Assembly: GCA_003526525.1 (NCBI GenBank)
Contig: DPVV01000022.1
Location: forward strand, 1-9,483
Origin: Lachnoclostridium phytofermentans
GTDB lineage: Bacteria > Bacillota > Clostridia > Lachnospirales > Lachnospiraceae
Length of the DNA: 9,483 nucleotides
Reading direction: 5' to 3'
The notes below the pieces were generated by a model. It searched no databases, was not told where the DNA came from, and saw only the letters and a program-made list of their open reading frames with translations. Both the position numbers and the translations under genes were made by a program. Below are positions 1 through 6,158 of the stretch, piece by piece (within the stretch, counting starts at the first letter, position 1; every line of letters begins with the position of its first letter).

Positions 1-109
1 TTGGATGAACATACGCTAAAACAACAAAGGAGTAACGTTTTTTAAGAACCAAAGAAGTGATGAAGGATTAGGTTAGGAGAGTTTAAGTAAAAAAGAAGGG
101 AGAAAAACA

Positions 110-3100
110 ATGAAGAAAAAAGTAAGTAAATTTCTAGCGATGCTTCTTACCATTATGTTATTAGTACAAACTGCTACTACATTTGTAATGGCGAAAGAAA
201 TTACATCCAATGCAACAGTTTATATTAAAAATGCTACCACAGGTTCTTATCTTTATGCTTCTGGAACTAATGTAAATGCTGGAGGTTTTCAAGAGAAAAA
301 CCCATATTACATATGGAGCATTACTAAGAAATCGGACGGTACTTTTTGGATTCAAAATATGGGAACAAACTCGTATTTATGCTTAGAACATGCGAGTGGC
401 AAAGCACTGTTAGAGAGTACAATTTACGAAGTATGGATGAGTAGTAAATGGTACATTGAAGGTAATGCGGATTCTTCCACGATTGATAACATGTGGAAGA
501 GTACAAGAAATAGTGGAACGGGTGGTTATTTATATACAAACAGTGGTAATTCAGATGTTTTCTATGGAACAACAGCGCAGCGATGGATTTTTGAGGATTA
601 CAGTTCATCTTCCCATATTCCAGAGGATGGTGTTGCAGGTAAACTAACTAATAAAGTTGCAGCAGATGCGATCGTAGTTCCTGGACCAAACAGCGATGTT
701 TCAAGCATTGGCGCTACGATGCCATATGTACGCTATGATTCTGAATATGCAGCATTAGGTGGTGGAGCTAGGCTTGCAAACTCAACAAATTGGGATTTAA
801 CGAATATTGCTAGCCAGGCATCCAGTCAATCTTATGTCGTTCTTCCATCAAGTGGTTCTTATGCAGAATGGAGAGCAAACTCTTCTGGTAATGGTGTGGT
901 TGTGAGATTTACCTTACCGGATACTCCGAACGGAATGGGACAAAAGGGTTCCTTAGATGTATATGTGAATGGCTCTAAAGTAAAAACAGTTGATTTAACC
1001 TCGTATTACATGTGGCAATATTTAAATGGTGGTGCTAGTGATACTCCAGGTGGTGGTACTGCATGTTTCGCATTTGATGAAGCACATTTTCGTTTGGACA
1101 GATCTTTAGTTCCTGGAGATACCATACGTATTCAAAGTTCAGGAGCCAATGGTCTTACTTATGGGGTTGATTTCTTAGAAATTGAGGAAACGGGAGGTCC
1201 AATTCCTCAACCAGCTGGTTCATATTCTGTAGTTGATTTTGGCGCTGTACCTGATGATGGTATTGACGATTACGCAGCGATAAATGCTTGCGTTGCTGCT
1301 GCAGATGCTAAGGGTAAAGATGTTTACTTCCCAGCAGGAACTTACCACATCAATCAAATTTGGCGTTTATCCGCGTCTGATATGATGATTACTGGTGCTG
1401 GAATGTGGTATACCAACATTCAATTTACAAATTCAGCACAACAATCCGGTGGTATTTCTGGAAATGGTGATGGTAAGACAAAGAATATTGAATTTTGTAA
1501 TTTGTACATTAACTCCAATCTTCGTTCCCGTTATGGGGAAAATGCTATCTACAAAGGTTTCATGGATGTATTCGATGGTAGATCCTTGTTCCATGATTTG
1601 TGGGTAGAACATTTTGAATGTGGATTCTGGATTGCAGACTATAATGGTACCTTAGATTACTCTGATGGAATTAAAATAGCAAATTGTCGTATTCGAAACA
1701 ATCTTGCAGATGGTGTGAACTTCTGTCAAGGAACAAGTAATGCAACAGTATATAATTGTTCCATACGTAACAATGGGGATGATGGACTTGCGATGTGGAA
1801 TAACAATTTCATGTCTGCGAAGGACTTAAGTAACAACACATTCTGTTATAATTCGATTGATTTAAATTGGCGTGCTGGTGGCATAGCAATTTATGGTGGT
1901 AACAATCATAAAATTTATAACAATTATATTAGAGATTGTTTTATGTCCTCTGGTATTCATTTAAATACTACATTCCCTGGTTATAAGTTTGATAGCACAA
2001 AAAGTATCCAGTTTGCAAACAACACAATTATTCGTAGTGGTTGTAGCTATGATACTTGGAGAAGTGAGTATGGCGCAGTTGACTTAACCGGTGCTGTAAA
2101 GAACGTAACATTTGATAATACTTATATTTACGATGCTCAACATGACGGAATACGTCTTGGTGATAGCGTAAATAGTGTTGTTTTCAATAATCTTTATATT
2201 TATGGTACTGGTGTTGATGGTAATACTCCATCATACTCCTCCTTACCACATCTAGGGGCAGCGATCATGTCCTTTGGCGGAAATCCATCTGTCACTATTA
2301 ACGGTATGCATCTAAGAAAGATTGCGTATCCAGACGTTTATTATCTTAACCAGGCAAATGTTGTTCGTAATAATGTGACAAATGAAGGAAATGTAGCATA
2401 TACGATTCCAGCTTATCGTTCAGTAGGTTCCATACAAACAGATCATGGTAATCATGGGCAAGTACCTACAATTATACCGACAGCTACACCAACAGTGACA
2501 CCTACACCAACGGCAACACCAATACCAACAGTAAGTCCAAGTGTTACGCCTACACCAACAGCGACAGCTACACCAACGGTAACACCAACACCTTCTGTTC
2601 CATATGGTAATCCGGATATGATTGTTACAGATATTACTTGGTCACCAGCAAACCCAACCAATGGTAATCAAGTTACATTTAGTGCAGTTATTAAAAATAT
2701 AGGAACTGGAGTAGCGCCACTTGGATCAATTAATGGAGTTCAATTCCAAGTAAATGGCACTAGTGTTTCTTGGTCAGATAATGATAAAACTCAAATTCAA
2801 CCAGGTGGGTCTATTACAGTAACAGCTGTAAGCGGGCCTTCTGGTTCTGCAACTTGGGCAGCGAAGACTGGTACCTATACCATTACTGCATGGGTAAACG
2901 ATGTGAATCGTTATCCGGAGTCTAATACCAATAATAATATGTTAACAAAATCGCTTACTGTAACGGAAGGGGGAGTTCAACCTACAGTTACCCCAACCCC
3001 AACACCGGGGCCTTATGGTAATCCAGATATGATTGTTACAGATATTACTTGGTCTCCAGCAAGCCCAGTAAGTGGGAATAAGATCACGTTTAGTGCAGTG

Positions 3101-3379
3101 ATTAAGAATCAAGGAACCGGAGTAGCACCAGCAGGATCAATCAACGGATTACAGTTCCAAGTGAATGGTACCTGTGTCTCTTGGTCTGATAACAATACGA
3201 CACAAATAATGCCAGGGCAATCAGTAACGGTAACAGCAAATAGTGGTCCAACTGGTAGTCCAACCTATATTGCAACGGCAGGTACTTTTAGTGTTATGGC
3301 TTGGATCAATGATATTAACCGGTATCCAGAATCCAATACAGATAATAACACTTTGACGAAGATGATGACAGTACGTTAG
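110..3379 (+). CDS. Secreted modular glycoside hydrolase family 87 (alpha-1,3-glucanase / mycodextranase-like)
   Basis: A 1089-residue exported enzyme predicted to cut alpha-1,3-glucosidic bonds in mutan, nigeran or fungal wall glucan. Visible modules are: Sec signal peptide 1-28 (Lys-rich start, hydrophobic core, V-M-A cleavage site); a ricin-like beta-trefoil at about 35-163 with three 'YLxx...W.I/F' repeats; a CBM35/CBM6-like beta-sandwich at about 195-362; a right-handed beta-helix from about 371 ('VVDFGAVPDDG') to about 780; a Pro-Thr linker 785-830; and two CARDB domains (832-948, 969-1089) joined by a short second Pro-Thr linker. In the helix, D534 and the pair D557-D558 have the Asp-x22-Asp-Asp spacing of the catalytic Asp triad of characterised GH87 enzymes. 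The ATG at 110 follows GAAGGGAG with good spacing and starts the signal peptide. There is no dockerin, SLH domain or sortase motif, so it is probably freely secreted or held by binding modules. The family call is strong. The exact substrate (alpha-1,3-glucan or alternating 1,3/1,4) cannot be told. Confidence 0.88.
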   Translation: MKKKVSKFLAMLLTIMLLVQTATTFVMAKEITSNATVYIKNATTGSYLYASGTNVNAGGFQEKNPYYIWSITKKSDGTFWIQNMGTNSYLCLEHASGKALLESTIYEVWMSSKWYIEGNADSSTIDNMWKSTRNSGTGGYLYTNSGNSDVFYGTTAQRWIFEDYSSSSHIPEDGVAGKLTNKVAADAIVVPGPNSDVSSIGATMPYVRYDSEYAALGGGARLANSTNWDLTNIASQASSQSYVVLPSSGSYAEWRANSSGNGVVVRFTLPDTPNGMGQKGSLDVYVNGSKVKTVDLTSYYMWQYLNGGASDTPGGGTACFAFDEAHFRLDRSLVPGDTIRIQSSGANGLTYGVDFLEIEETGGPIPQPAGSYSVVDFGAVPDDGIDDYAAINACVAAADAKGKDVYFPAGTYHINQIWRLSASDMMITGAGMWYTNIQFTNSAQQSGGISGNGDGKTKNIEFCNLYINSNLRSRYGENAIYKGFMDVFDGRSLFHDLWVEHFECGFWIADYNGTLDYSDGIKIANCRIRNNLADGVNFCQGTSNATVYNCSIRNNGDDGLAMWNNNFMSAKDLSNNTFCYNSIDLNWRAGGIAIYGGNNHKIYNNYIRDCFMSSGIHLNTTFPGYKFDSTKSIQFANNTIIRSGCSYDTWRSEYGAVDLTGAVKNVTFDNTYIYDAQHDGIRLGDSVNSVVFNNLYIYGTGVDGNTPSYSSLPHLGAAIMSFGGNPSVTINGMHLRKIAYPDVYYLNQANVVRNNVTNEGNVAYTIPAYRSVGSIQTDHGNHGQVPTIIPTATPTVTPTPTATPIPTVSPSVTPTPTATATPTVTPTPSVPYGNPDMIVTDITWSPANPTNGNQVTFSAVIKNIGTGVAPLGSINGVQFQVNGTSVSWSDNDKTQIQPGGSITVTAVSGPSGSATWAAKTGTYTITAWVNDVNRYPESNTNNNMLTKSLTVTEGGVQPTVTPTPTPGPYGNPDMIVTDITWSPASPVSGNKITFSAVIKNQGTGVAPAGSINGLQFQVNGTCVSWSDNNTTQIMPGQSVTVTANSGPTGSPTYIATAGTFSVMAWINDINRYPESNTDNNTLTKMMTVR
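2461..2599 (+). repeat. Pro-Thr linker-coding tandem repeat
   Basis: Low-complexity DNA built from variants of ACACCAACN that encodes a Thr/Pro-rich linker (T-P-T-x-T-P type) between the GH87 beta-helix and the first CARDB domain. Such linkers are flexible spacers in secreted polysaccharidases. A shorter linker of the same kind lies at about 2980-3010, between the two CARDB domains. Repeats of this type can change length by slippage, so linker length may vary between strains. Confidence 0.8.
2603..3376 (+). repeat. Tandem duplication encoding two CARDB domains
   Basis: Two copies of a module of about 120 codons start at 2603 and 3014, an offset of 411 bp. Both encode 'YGNPDMIVTDITWSPA' at the start, share 'NGTGVAP'-like and 'VSWSDN' segments, and end with 'NRYPESNT.NN.LTK'. 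By eye the copies are roughly three-quarters identical in protein. CARDB is an extracellular Ig-like fold thought to act in adhesion or substrate proximity. The similarity indicates internal duplication followed by moderate divergence. Confidence 0.85.
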
Positions 3380-3412
3380 TATAACCATACAGAAGATGAT
3401 ACGAGGAAGTAG

Positions 3413-3439
3413 CAAAGCGGATTTCGAGTATCTGCTTTG
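3413..3439. other. Hairpin just after the GH87 gene
   Basis: CAAAGCGGAT (3413-3422) pairs with ATCTGCTTTG (3430-3439), a 10-bp stem with one G-U pair and a 7-nt loop. No T-run follows, so it is unlikely to terminate alone. It may act as a 3' mRNA stabiliser together with the strong terminator 33 nt downstream. Confidence 0.5.
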
Positions 3440-3472
3440 ACAAGCATGTTAGTAAAAAAGTATGACAAAGGT

Positions 3473-3523
3473 AAGCGGAAAACGGCATTTGATACAAATG
3501 TCCGTTTACCGCTTATTCTTGTT
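3473..3523 (+). terminator. Rho-independent terminator of the GH87 gene
   Basis: A long hairpin has its left arm at 3473-3491 and right arm at 3495-3514 with a 3-nt loop (ATA). The stem pairs about 18 bases, interrupted by one A-A mismatch and one bulge. It is followed by ATTCTTGTT. It lies 94 nt past the GH87 stop and is the only strong terminator in that stretch. Confidence 0.8.
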
Positions 3524-3583
3524 AAGTAAAGGTAGATGAGTGATTATTCTTGTTAAGCAAAGCTTGATCAGTGCTTATTTTTA
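3511..3583 (+). repeat. Degenerate 31-nt tandem repeat (two copies plus a partial third)
   Basis: Unit 1 (3511-3541) and unit 2 (3542-3572) match at 26 of 31 positions, sharing TTATTCTTGTTAAG. A partial third unit begins GCTTATTTTT at 3573. The first unit starts inside the right arm of the GH87 terminator. Unit 2 also forms a small TAAGCA/TGCTTA stem (3554-3559 with 3572-3577) followed by a T-run, possibly a weak back-up terminator. Confidence 0.65.
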
Positions 3584-3689
3584 TATAAAACTTACTTAAG
3601 GACATACTTCTTTGGCAACATAAGATTCTGTGCTATACGATTCTGTGTATAAAATTTAGTCTCACATGCTAATCTATTATGAATTAGTA

Positions 3690-3718
3690 TTGACATTATG
3701 TTAAAACCATACTAACTT
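3690..3718 (+). promoter_or_regulatory. Putative sigma-A promoter for the methionine synthase activation gene
   Basis: A perfect -35 box TTGACA (3690-3695) is followed after 17 nt by a weak -10 (TAACTT, 3713-3718). This would give a leader of roughly 85-90 nt before the ATG at 3812. The -10 is a poor match, so the call is tentative. Confidence 0.4.
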
Positions 3719-3774
3719 ATCAATAATAGCAAATAAGATACTTCACTGAAATCTAATTGTATCAGAAAAGGGAG

Positions 3775-3794
3775 CTCTAACCACCTGGTAAGAG
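3775..3794 (+). promoter_or_regulatory. Leader hairpin upstream of the methionine synthase activation gene
   Basis: CTCTAACC (3775-3782) pairs with GGTAAGAG (3787-3794) around an ACCT loop with one A-A mismatch. It ends about 5 nt before the AGGAAAAGGA ribosome-binding stretch (3799-3808). It could influence translation, but it is short and may be chance. Confidence 0.35.
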
Positions 3795-3811
3795 TCATAG
3801 GAAAAGGATTG

Positions 3812-4492
3812 ATGAAAAAAGATATAACATTGCTTAATCGAGACGAGATTATTCGATATCTTGGCTACAAGAATCAAGAACCGGATGAGATTATGTTAGA
3901 AGAAATAAAGATTTGTGAAGATGAGTTCTATAAAGTAATGGTTCCGAGATTTCATTATGAAGTGTTTGATCTAAAAAGAGAAGGGGAGAGATTAATGCTT
4001 TCTGATGAAAGTTTCGAATTTCTTGGAAATGATATTAAAAAGCATCTAACTGGATGTATGAAGGTGGCATTTAGTTGTGCAACCTTATCTGAGGGGGTTG
4101 ATGAATTAATAGATCGGGCACAAAAAGTTGATATGTTGATGGCATTTATTTATGATGCAATTGCAAATGCTGTGGTGGAAGAAGTACGAGCGAAAGCTGA
4201 GCTTTCTGTTGCAAATGCATATCCAGATTATTTTTGCAATTGGCAATATGGAATTGGATATGGAGACTTACCGCTTTCTTTACAGCCATTGTTTTTAGAT
4301 CGTATCAATGCAAAGGAAAAGATTGGTCTGACATGTAATGATCGTTGTTTATTAGTCCCTTTAAAGTCAGTAACAGGATTCATTGGTTTATCAAAAAATG
4401 ATCATAAGAATAATGGTTGTAATCAGAGAAGCTGTCTTACATGTAAAACCAAAGAGCAATGTATCTATCGAAAAAATGACATGGAACATTAG
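3812..4492 (+). CDS. Cobalamin-dependent methionine synthase activation-domain protein
   Basis: A 226-residue cytoplasmic protein resembling the C-terminal reactivation domain of MetH, which binds S-adenosylmethionine and helps reductively methylate oxidised cob(II)alamin. Visible marks are the 'YGIGYGDLPLSLQ' segment (about 146-158), equivalent to the Gly-Tyr AdoMet-binding loop, and the 'VPLKSVTGFIGLS' strand (182-194). A C-terminal cysteine cluster follows: C203-x4-C208-x2-C211-x5-C217, which suggests a metal or Fe-S site. The start is set at ATG 3812 rather than the TTG one codon earlier, because AGGA (3799-3802) is well spaced to it. It is a separate gene with no methyltransferase or cobalamin-binding gene beside it, so its partner must be encoded elsewhere. 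The usual Arg before the Gly-Tyr loop appears to be Gln here ('NWQYGIGY'), judged by eye. The family is clear. The partner is not visible. Confidence 0.82.
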   Translation: MKKDITLLNRDEIIRYLGYKNQEPDEIMLEEIKICEDEFYKVMVPRFHYEVFDLKREGERLMLSDESFEFLGNDIKKHLTGCMKVAFSCATLSEGVDELIDRAQKVDMLMAFIYDAIANAVVEEVRAKAELSVANAYPDYFCNWQYGIGYGDLPLSLQPLFLDRINAKEKIGLTCNDRCLLVPLKSVTGFIGLSKNDHKNNGCNQRSCLTCKTKEQCIYRKNDMEH

Positions 4493-4508
4493 GCTCCATG
4501 TCATTTTT
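4472..4508. terminator. Bidirectional terminator overlapping a stop codon
   Basis: A perfect 14-bp stem pairs 4472-4485 (AAAAATGACATGGA) with 4495-4508 (TCCATGTCATTTTT) around a 9-nt loop. The TAG stop of the methionine synthase activation gene (4490-4492) lies in the loop, and the left arm encodes its last residues. A T-run follows the stem on the + strand and, from the A-run, on the - strand too. It can therefore serve both this gene and the convergent gene ending at 4569. Confidence 0.85.
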
Positions 4509-4568
4509 GAAAGAGATAAATTTTGTAACTTTAATGGTTGAAATAAGTTTATCCATTATGCAATATTT

Positions 4569-5261
4569 CTAATACAAATGTGCAGCAAGATAAATAGTAA
4601 GAGCAAGAAGCAATTGCCCGGAAAAATAATAAAGTGTTGCTACAGTATCGGAAAGGCTAGTTTCTTTATATAGAGTGTTTCTTGCAAGAAGGATGTCGCT
4701 AGCGACAAGTAAAACCGAAGCTAAGGCAAGAGGGTATCCTAATATGCCAATGGTGAACGGTAGTGTTAAACCTAGAGAAAGAGAGGTAAATATGGTAAGG
4801 CCATAGACACTATACAAATACTTTTCTTTCCCCAGTCGTGCACTAAAGCGATAGAAGTAGACAAGTGCTGAACCAGTAAAGATTGAAATCATGGGGATAC
4901 AGATGATAGGAAATCCCCCAAGCATAATAAAGTATACGATATAAGCAACATGACCAAGAAAAAAGAGAATTCCTCCAATGTAAACTTGAATCTCTAGTAG
5001 TACATCAGCAAATAAACAGATCGTTAGTCCAATCAGTACAGAGCGACTAAAAAATGATTCTGGTAAATGATTCGTAACATCTGTAGTCATTGCGTTCCAA
5101 TAACCTATATAGGATAGAATTACTGCAATTAATGTAGTTGCTCCTTTGACCGTTAGTTTAAGGTTTTTGTTTCTACCACTTCTTTTTAAAGAAAGATAGC
5201 ATGGCATAAGTATAAAAATCATGAGAAAAATGCCAATCATCGAGATAATGATAGCTTGCAT
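4569..5261 (-). CDS. YhhN/TMEM86-family membrane protein (putative lysoplasmalogenase)
   Basis: A 230-residue integral membrane protein with about eight hydrophobic segments (roughly 1-25, 36-55, 74-90, 93-117, 118-137, 148-169, 171-190, 207-229). Conserved family positions appear as 'FADVLLE' (D86), 'FFLGHVAYI' (H104) and 'LVASDILLAR' (D189), the acidic and His residues expected near the active site. Eukaryotic and some bacterial members hydrolyse the vinyl-ether bond of lysoplasmalogens. Many clostridia make plasmalogens, so a lipid-turnover role is plausible but not shown here. The start is placed at ATG 5261, 7 nt after a GGAGG site; an upstream in-frame TTG at 5279 would leave that site inside the coding region. 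It is convergent with the preceding gene and lies 142 bp downstream of the DUF523 gene on the same strand, so it may share its transcript. Confidence 0.75.
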   Translation of the reverse strand: MQAIIISMIGIFLMIFILMPCYLSLKRSGRNKNLKLTVKGATTLIAVILSYIGYWNAMTTDVTNHLPESFFSRSVLIGLTICLFADVLLEIQVYIGGILFFLGHVAYIVYFIMLGGFPIICIPMISIFTGSALVYFYRFSARLGKEKYLYSVYGLTIFTSLSLGLTLPFTIGILGYPLALASVLLVASDILLARNTLYKETSLSDTVATLYYFSGQLLLALTIYLAAHLY

Positions 5262-5364
5262 CGGTAAACCTCCATGCAAATACCTATTGATATATGTATA
5301 TCGGATACAACATGTCAGAATACGTATTTATGATAAAGGTTTGGATGATTAAAATCTTAGTCGT

Positions 5365-5446
5365 TAAGAAGTTTGATAAATTCAGGTAGTTTTGGCTCTT
5401 TTCTTATCCTCTAAGAAGTTTGATAAATTCAGATAGTTTTGATTCT
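5365..5446 (-). repeat. Duplicated 3' end of the DUF523 gene
   Basis: The 35-nt segments 5365-5399 and 5412-5446 match at 32 positions, offset by 47 bp. The second is the coding end of the DUF523 gene, encoding ESKLSEFIKLLRG-stop. The first lies just beyond the stop and in another frame would encode EPKLPEFIKLLND-stop. The 47-bp offset is not a multiple of three, so the outer copy is not a readthrough extension. Confidence 0.8.
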
Positions 5447-5847
5447 CCAATTACGGTGATTCCATGTTCTGCTAATAAATTCGCGGTAACTCCGTTACCA
5501 TCTATTAAGGAACCAGTAAAGCTTCCATCGTATATTTTACCGAAACCGCAGGAAGGACTTCGTTCCTTTAAAATTGCATAAGAACACTGATAAAGTTTTG
5601 CGAGTTTTAAGGATTCGAAAGCCCCTGCTTCAAATTGTTCTGTGACATCGATACCAGTTTTACTCATAACTCTTTGATTCTGTATTTCAGAAGCTGGTCG
5701 TGGGGTGGGAAGTCCGCCTAATTGTTCCGGACAAATTGGTATCAGATGATGATGCTCTTGAAGCTTAAGTAAATCCTCTTGTAATTTTCCCTCTCCGTTG
5801 TATCGACAATTTACTCCGAGTAAGCAAGCACTCACTAATATGTTCAT
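5404..5847 (-). CDS. DUF523 / TudS-like protein (candidate thiouracil desulfidase)
   Basis: A 147-residue soluble protein covering the full DUF523 domain. It carries the family signatures 'SACLLGVNCRYNG' (6-18), 'PICPEQLGGLPTPRPASEI' (37-55) and 'LKERSPSCGFGKIYDGSF' (93-110). C8, C39 and C100 sit in these three blocks and are the likely ligands of a [4Fe-4S] cluster, as in TudS, a DUF523 enzyme that removes sulfur from 2-thiouracil. E41 next to C39 is a candidate catalytic residue. C14 and C88 are further cysteines. The start is ATG 5847, preceded by AAAGGAG; the in-frame TTG at 5865 precedes that ribosome site and is unlikely. It is divergent from the YgjP-type gene across a 311-bp gap. The family is confident. 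Activity as a desulfidase is inferred from one characterised branch. Confidence 0.82.
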   Translation of the reverse strand: MNILVSACLLGVNCRYNGEGKLQEDLLKLQEHHHLIPICPEQLGGLPTPRPASEIQNQRVMSKTGIDVTEQFEAGAFESLKLAKLYQCSYAILKERSPSCGFGKIYDGSFTGSLIDGNGVTANLLAEHGITVIGESKLSEFIKLLRG

Positions 5848-5929
5848 ATGATATCTCCTTTTCAACTAAATAAATTAGTGGATCATTAATTTTTAAGAAC
5901 TTTTCTAATACAATTGTTAATAGTGATAT

Positions 5930-5959
5930 ATTATCGGAACAAAATCATGTTCCGATAAT
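5930..5959. repeat. 30-nt perfect inverted repeat
   Basis: ATTATCGGAACA (5930-5941) is the exact reverse complement of TGTTCCGATAAT (5948-5959), with a 6-nt spacer AAATCA. Neither strand has a T-run after it, so it is not an obvious terminator. It could be an operator for a dimeric regulator or an RNA stem. Confidence 0.75.
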
Positions 5960-5968
5960 CAAAATAAC

Positions 5969-5985
5969 GGTGCAAAAAACGCACC
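5969..5985. repeat. Short inverted repeat GGTGC/GCACC
   Basis: A 5-bp perfect stem with a 7-nt A-rich loop (AAAAAAC) lies 9 nt after the larger palindrome. The T-run on the - strand is in the loop and not after the stem, so it is not a normal terminator. Confidence 0.5.
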
Positions 5986-6024
5986 ATTTATCAGCAGTTT
6001 ATTAAGTAAACTTCTGAAAAGTTA

Positions 6025-6039
6025 AATGATGCAATCATT
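6025..6039. repeat. 15-nt palindrome AATGAT-GCA-ATCATT
   Basis: A perfect 6-bp inverted repeat with a 3-nt centre, located 33 nt upstream of the predicted -35 box of the YgjP-type gene. It is a possible regulator site, but AT-rich palindromes of this size also occur by chance. Confidence 0.4.
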
Positions 6040-6072
6040 ATAGCAGTTTTTCGCTGAATTAGATACTTTCTT

Positions 6073-6101
6073 TTGCACTTCAAATAGATATGTGTTACCA
6101 T
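6073..6101 (+). promoter_or_regulatory. Putative promoter of the YgjP-type gene
   Basis: TTGCAC (6073-6078), a 17-nt spacer and TACCAT (6096-6101), with an extended TG one base upstream of the -10. Transcription would start near 6108, giving a leader of about 50 nt that contains the hairpin at 6122-6141. Confidence 0.45.
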
Positions 6102-6121
6102 GGAGAAAGAGAAAATTGTTT

Positions 6122-6141
6122 TCTATGTTATGTTACATAGA
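6122..6141 (+). promoter_or_regulatory. Leader hairpin before the YgjP-type gene
   Basis: TCTATGT (6122-6128) pairs perfectly with ACATAGA (6135-6141) around a 6-nt loop, ending 3 nt before the GAAAGGG ribosome site (6145-6151). It could protect the mRNA 5' end or tune initiation. Confidence 0.4.
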
Positions 6142-6158
6142 GTAGAAAGGGTAGAAAT

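Larger units (their letters stand above)
3380..3808. other. Intergenic region between the GH87 gene and the methionine synthase activation gene
   Basis: A stretch of 429 bp with no convincing coding region in any frame. The first half holds two hairpins and the 31-nt tandem repeat. The AT-rich second half holds a promoter-like TTGACA and a hairpin in the leader of the downstream gene. I looked for SAM and cobalamin riboswitch core motifs, which would suit a methionine-related gene, and recognised none. Confidence 0.6.
5848..6158. other. Palindrome-rich divergent intergenic region
   Basis: A 311-bp AT-rich gap between divergently transcribed genes with no believable coding region. It holds the DUF523 ribosome site, at least three perfect inverted repeats (5930-5959, 5969-5985, 6025-6039), a weak AGTTTA/TAAACT inverted repeat (about 5996-6012), and the promoter and leader hairpin of the YgjP-type gene. 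No clear - strand promoter was found; weak TTGTAT/ATTAAT-like matches exist. Confidence 0.55.

Noticed and set aside
1..45. An open frame ending at TAA 43-45 that might be the tail of an upstream + strand gene
   Set aside because: Only 14 codons are visible, with no recognisable motif, and a second frame also stays open for a few codons. The left edge is too short to decide.
2452..2661. Val/Gly-rich open frame on the - strand
   Set aside because: It is the antisense shadow of the Pro-Thr linker repeat in the GH87 gene, with no ribosome site.
4530..4556. TAATGG/CCATTA inverted repeat between the convergent genes
   Set aside because: A 6-bp stem with a 15-nt loop and no T-run. The strong bidirectional terminator at 4472-4508 already explains this junction.
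5930..5959. Possible LexA (SOS) box, because it contains GAAC...GTTC
   Set aside because: The Firmicute LexA site has a 4-nt gap between the half-sites. Here the gap is 8 nt, and no SOS gene is adjacent.
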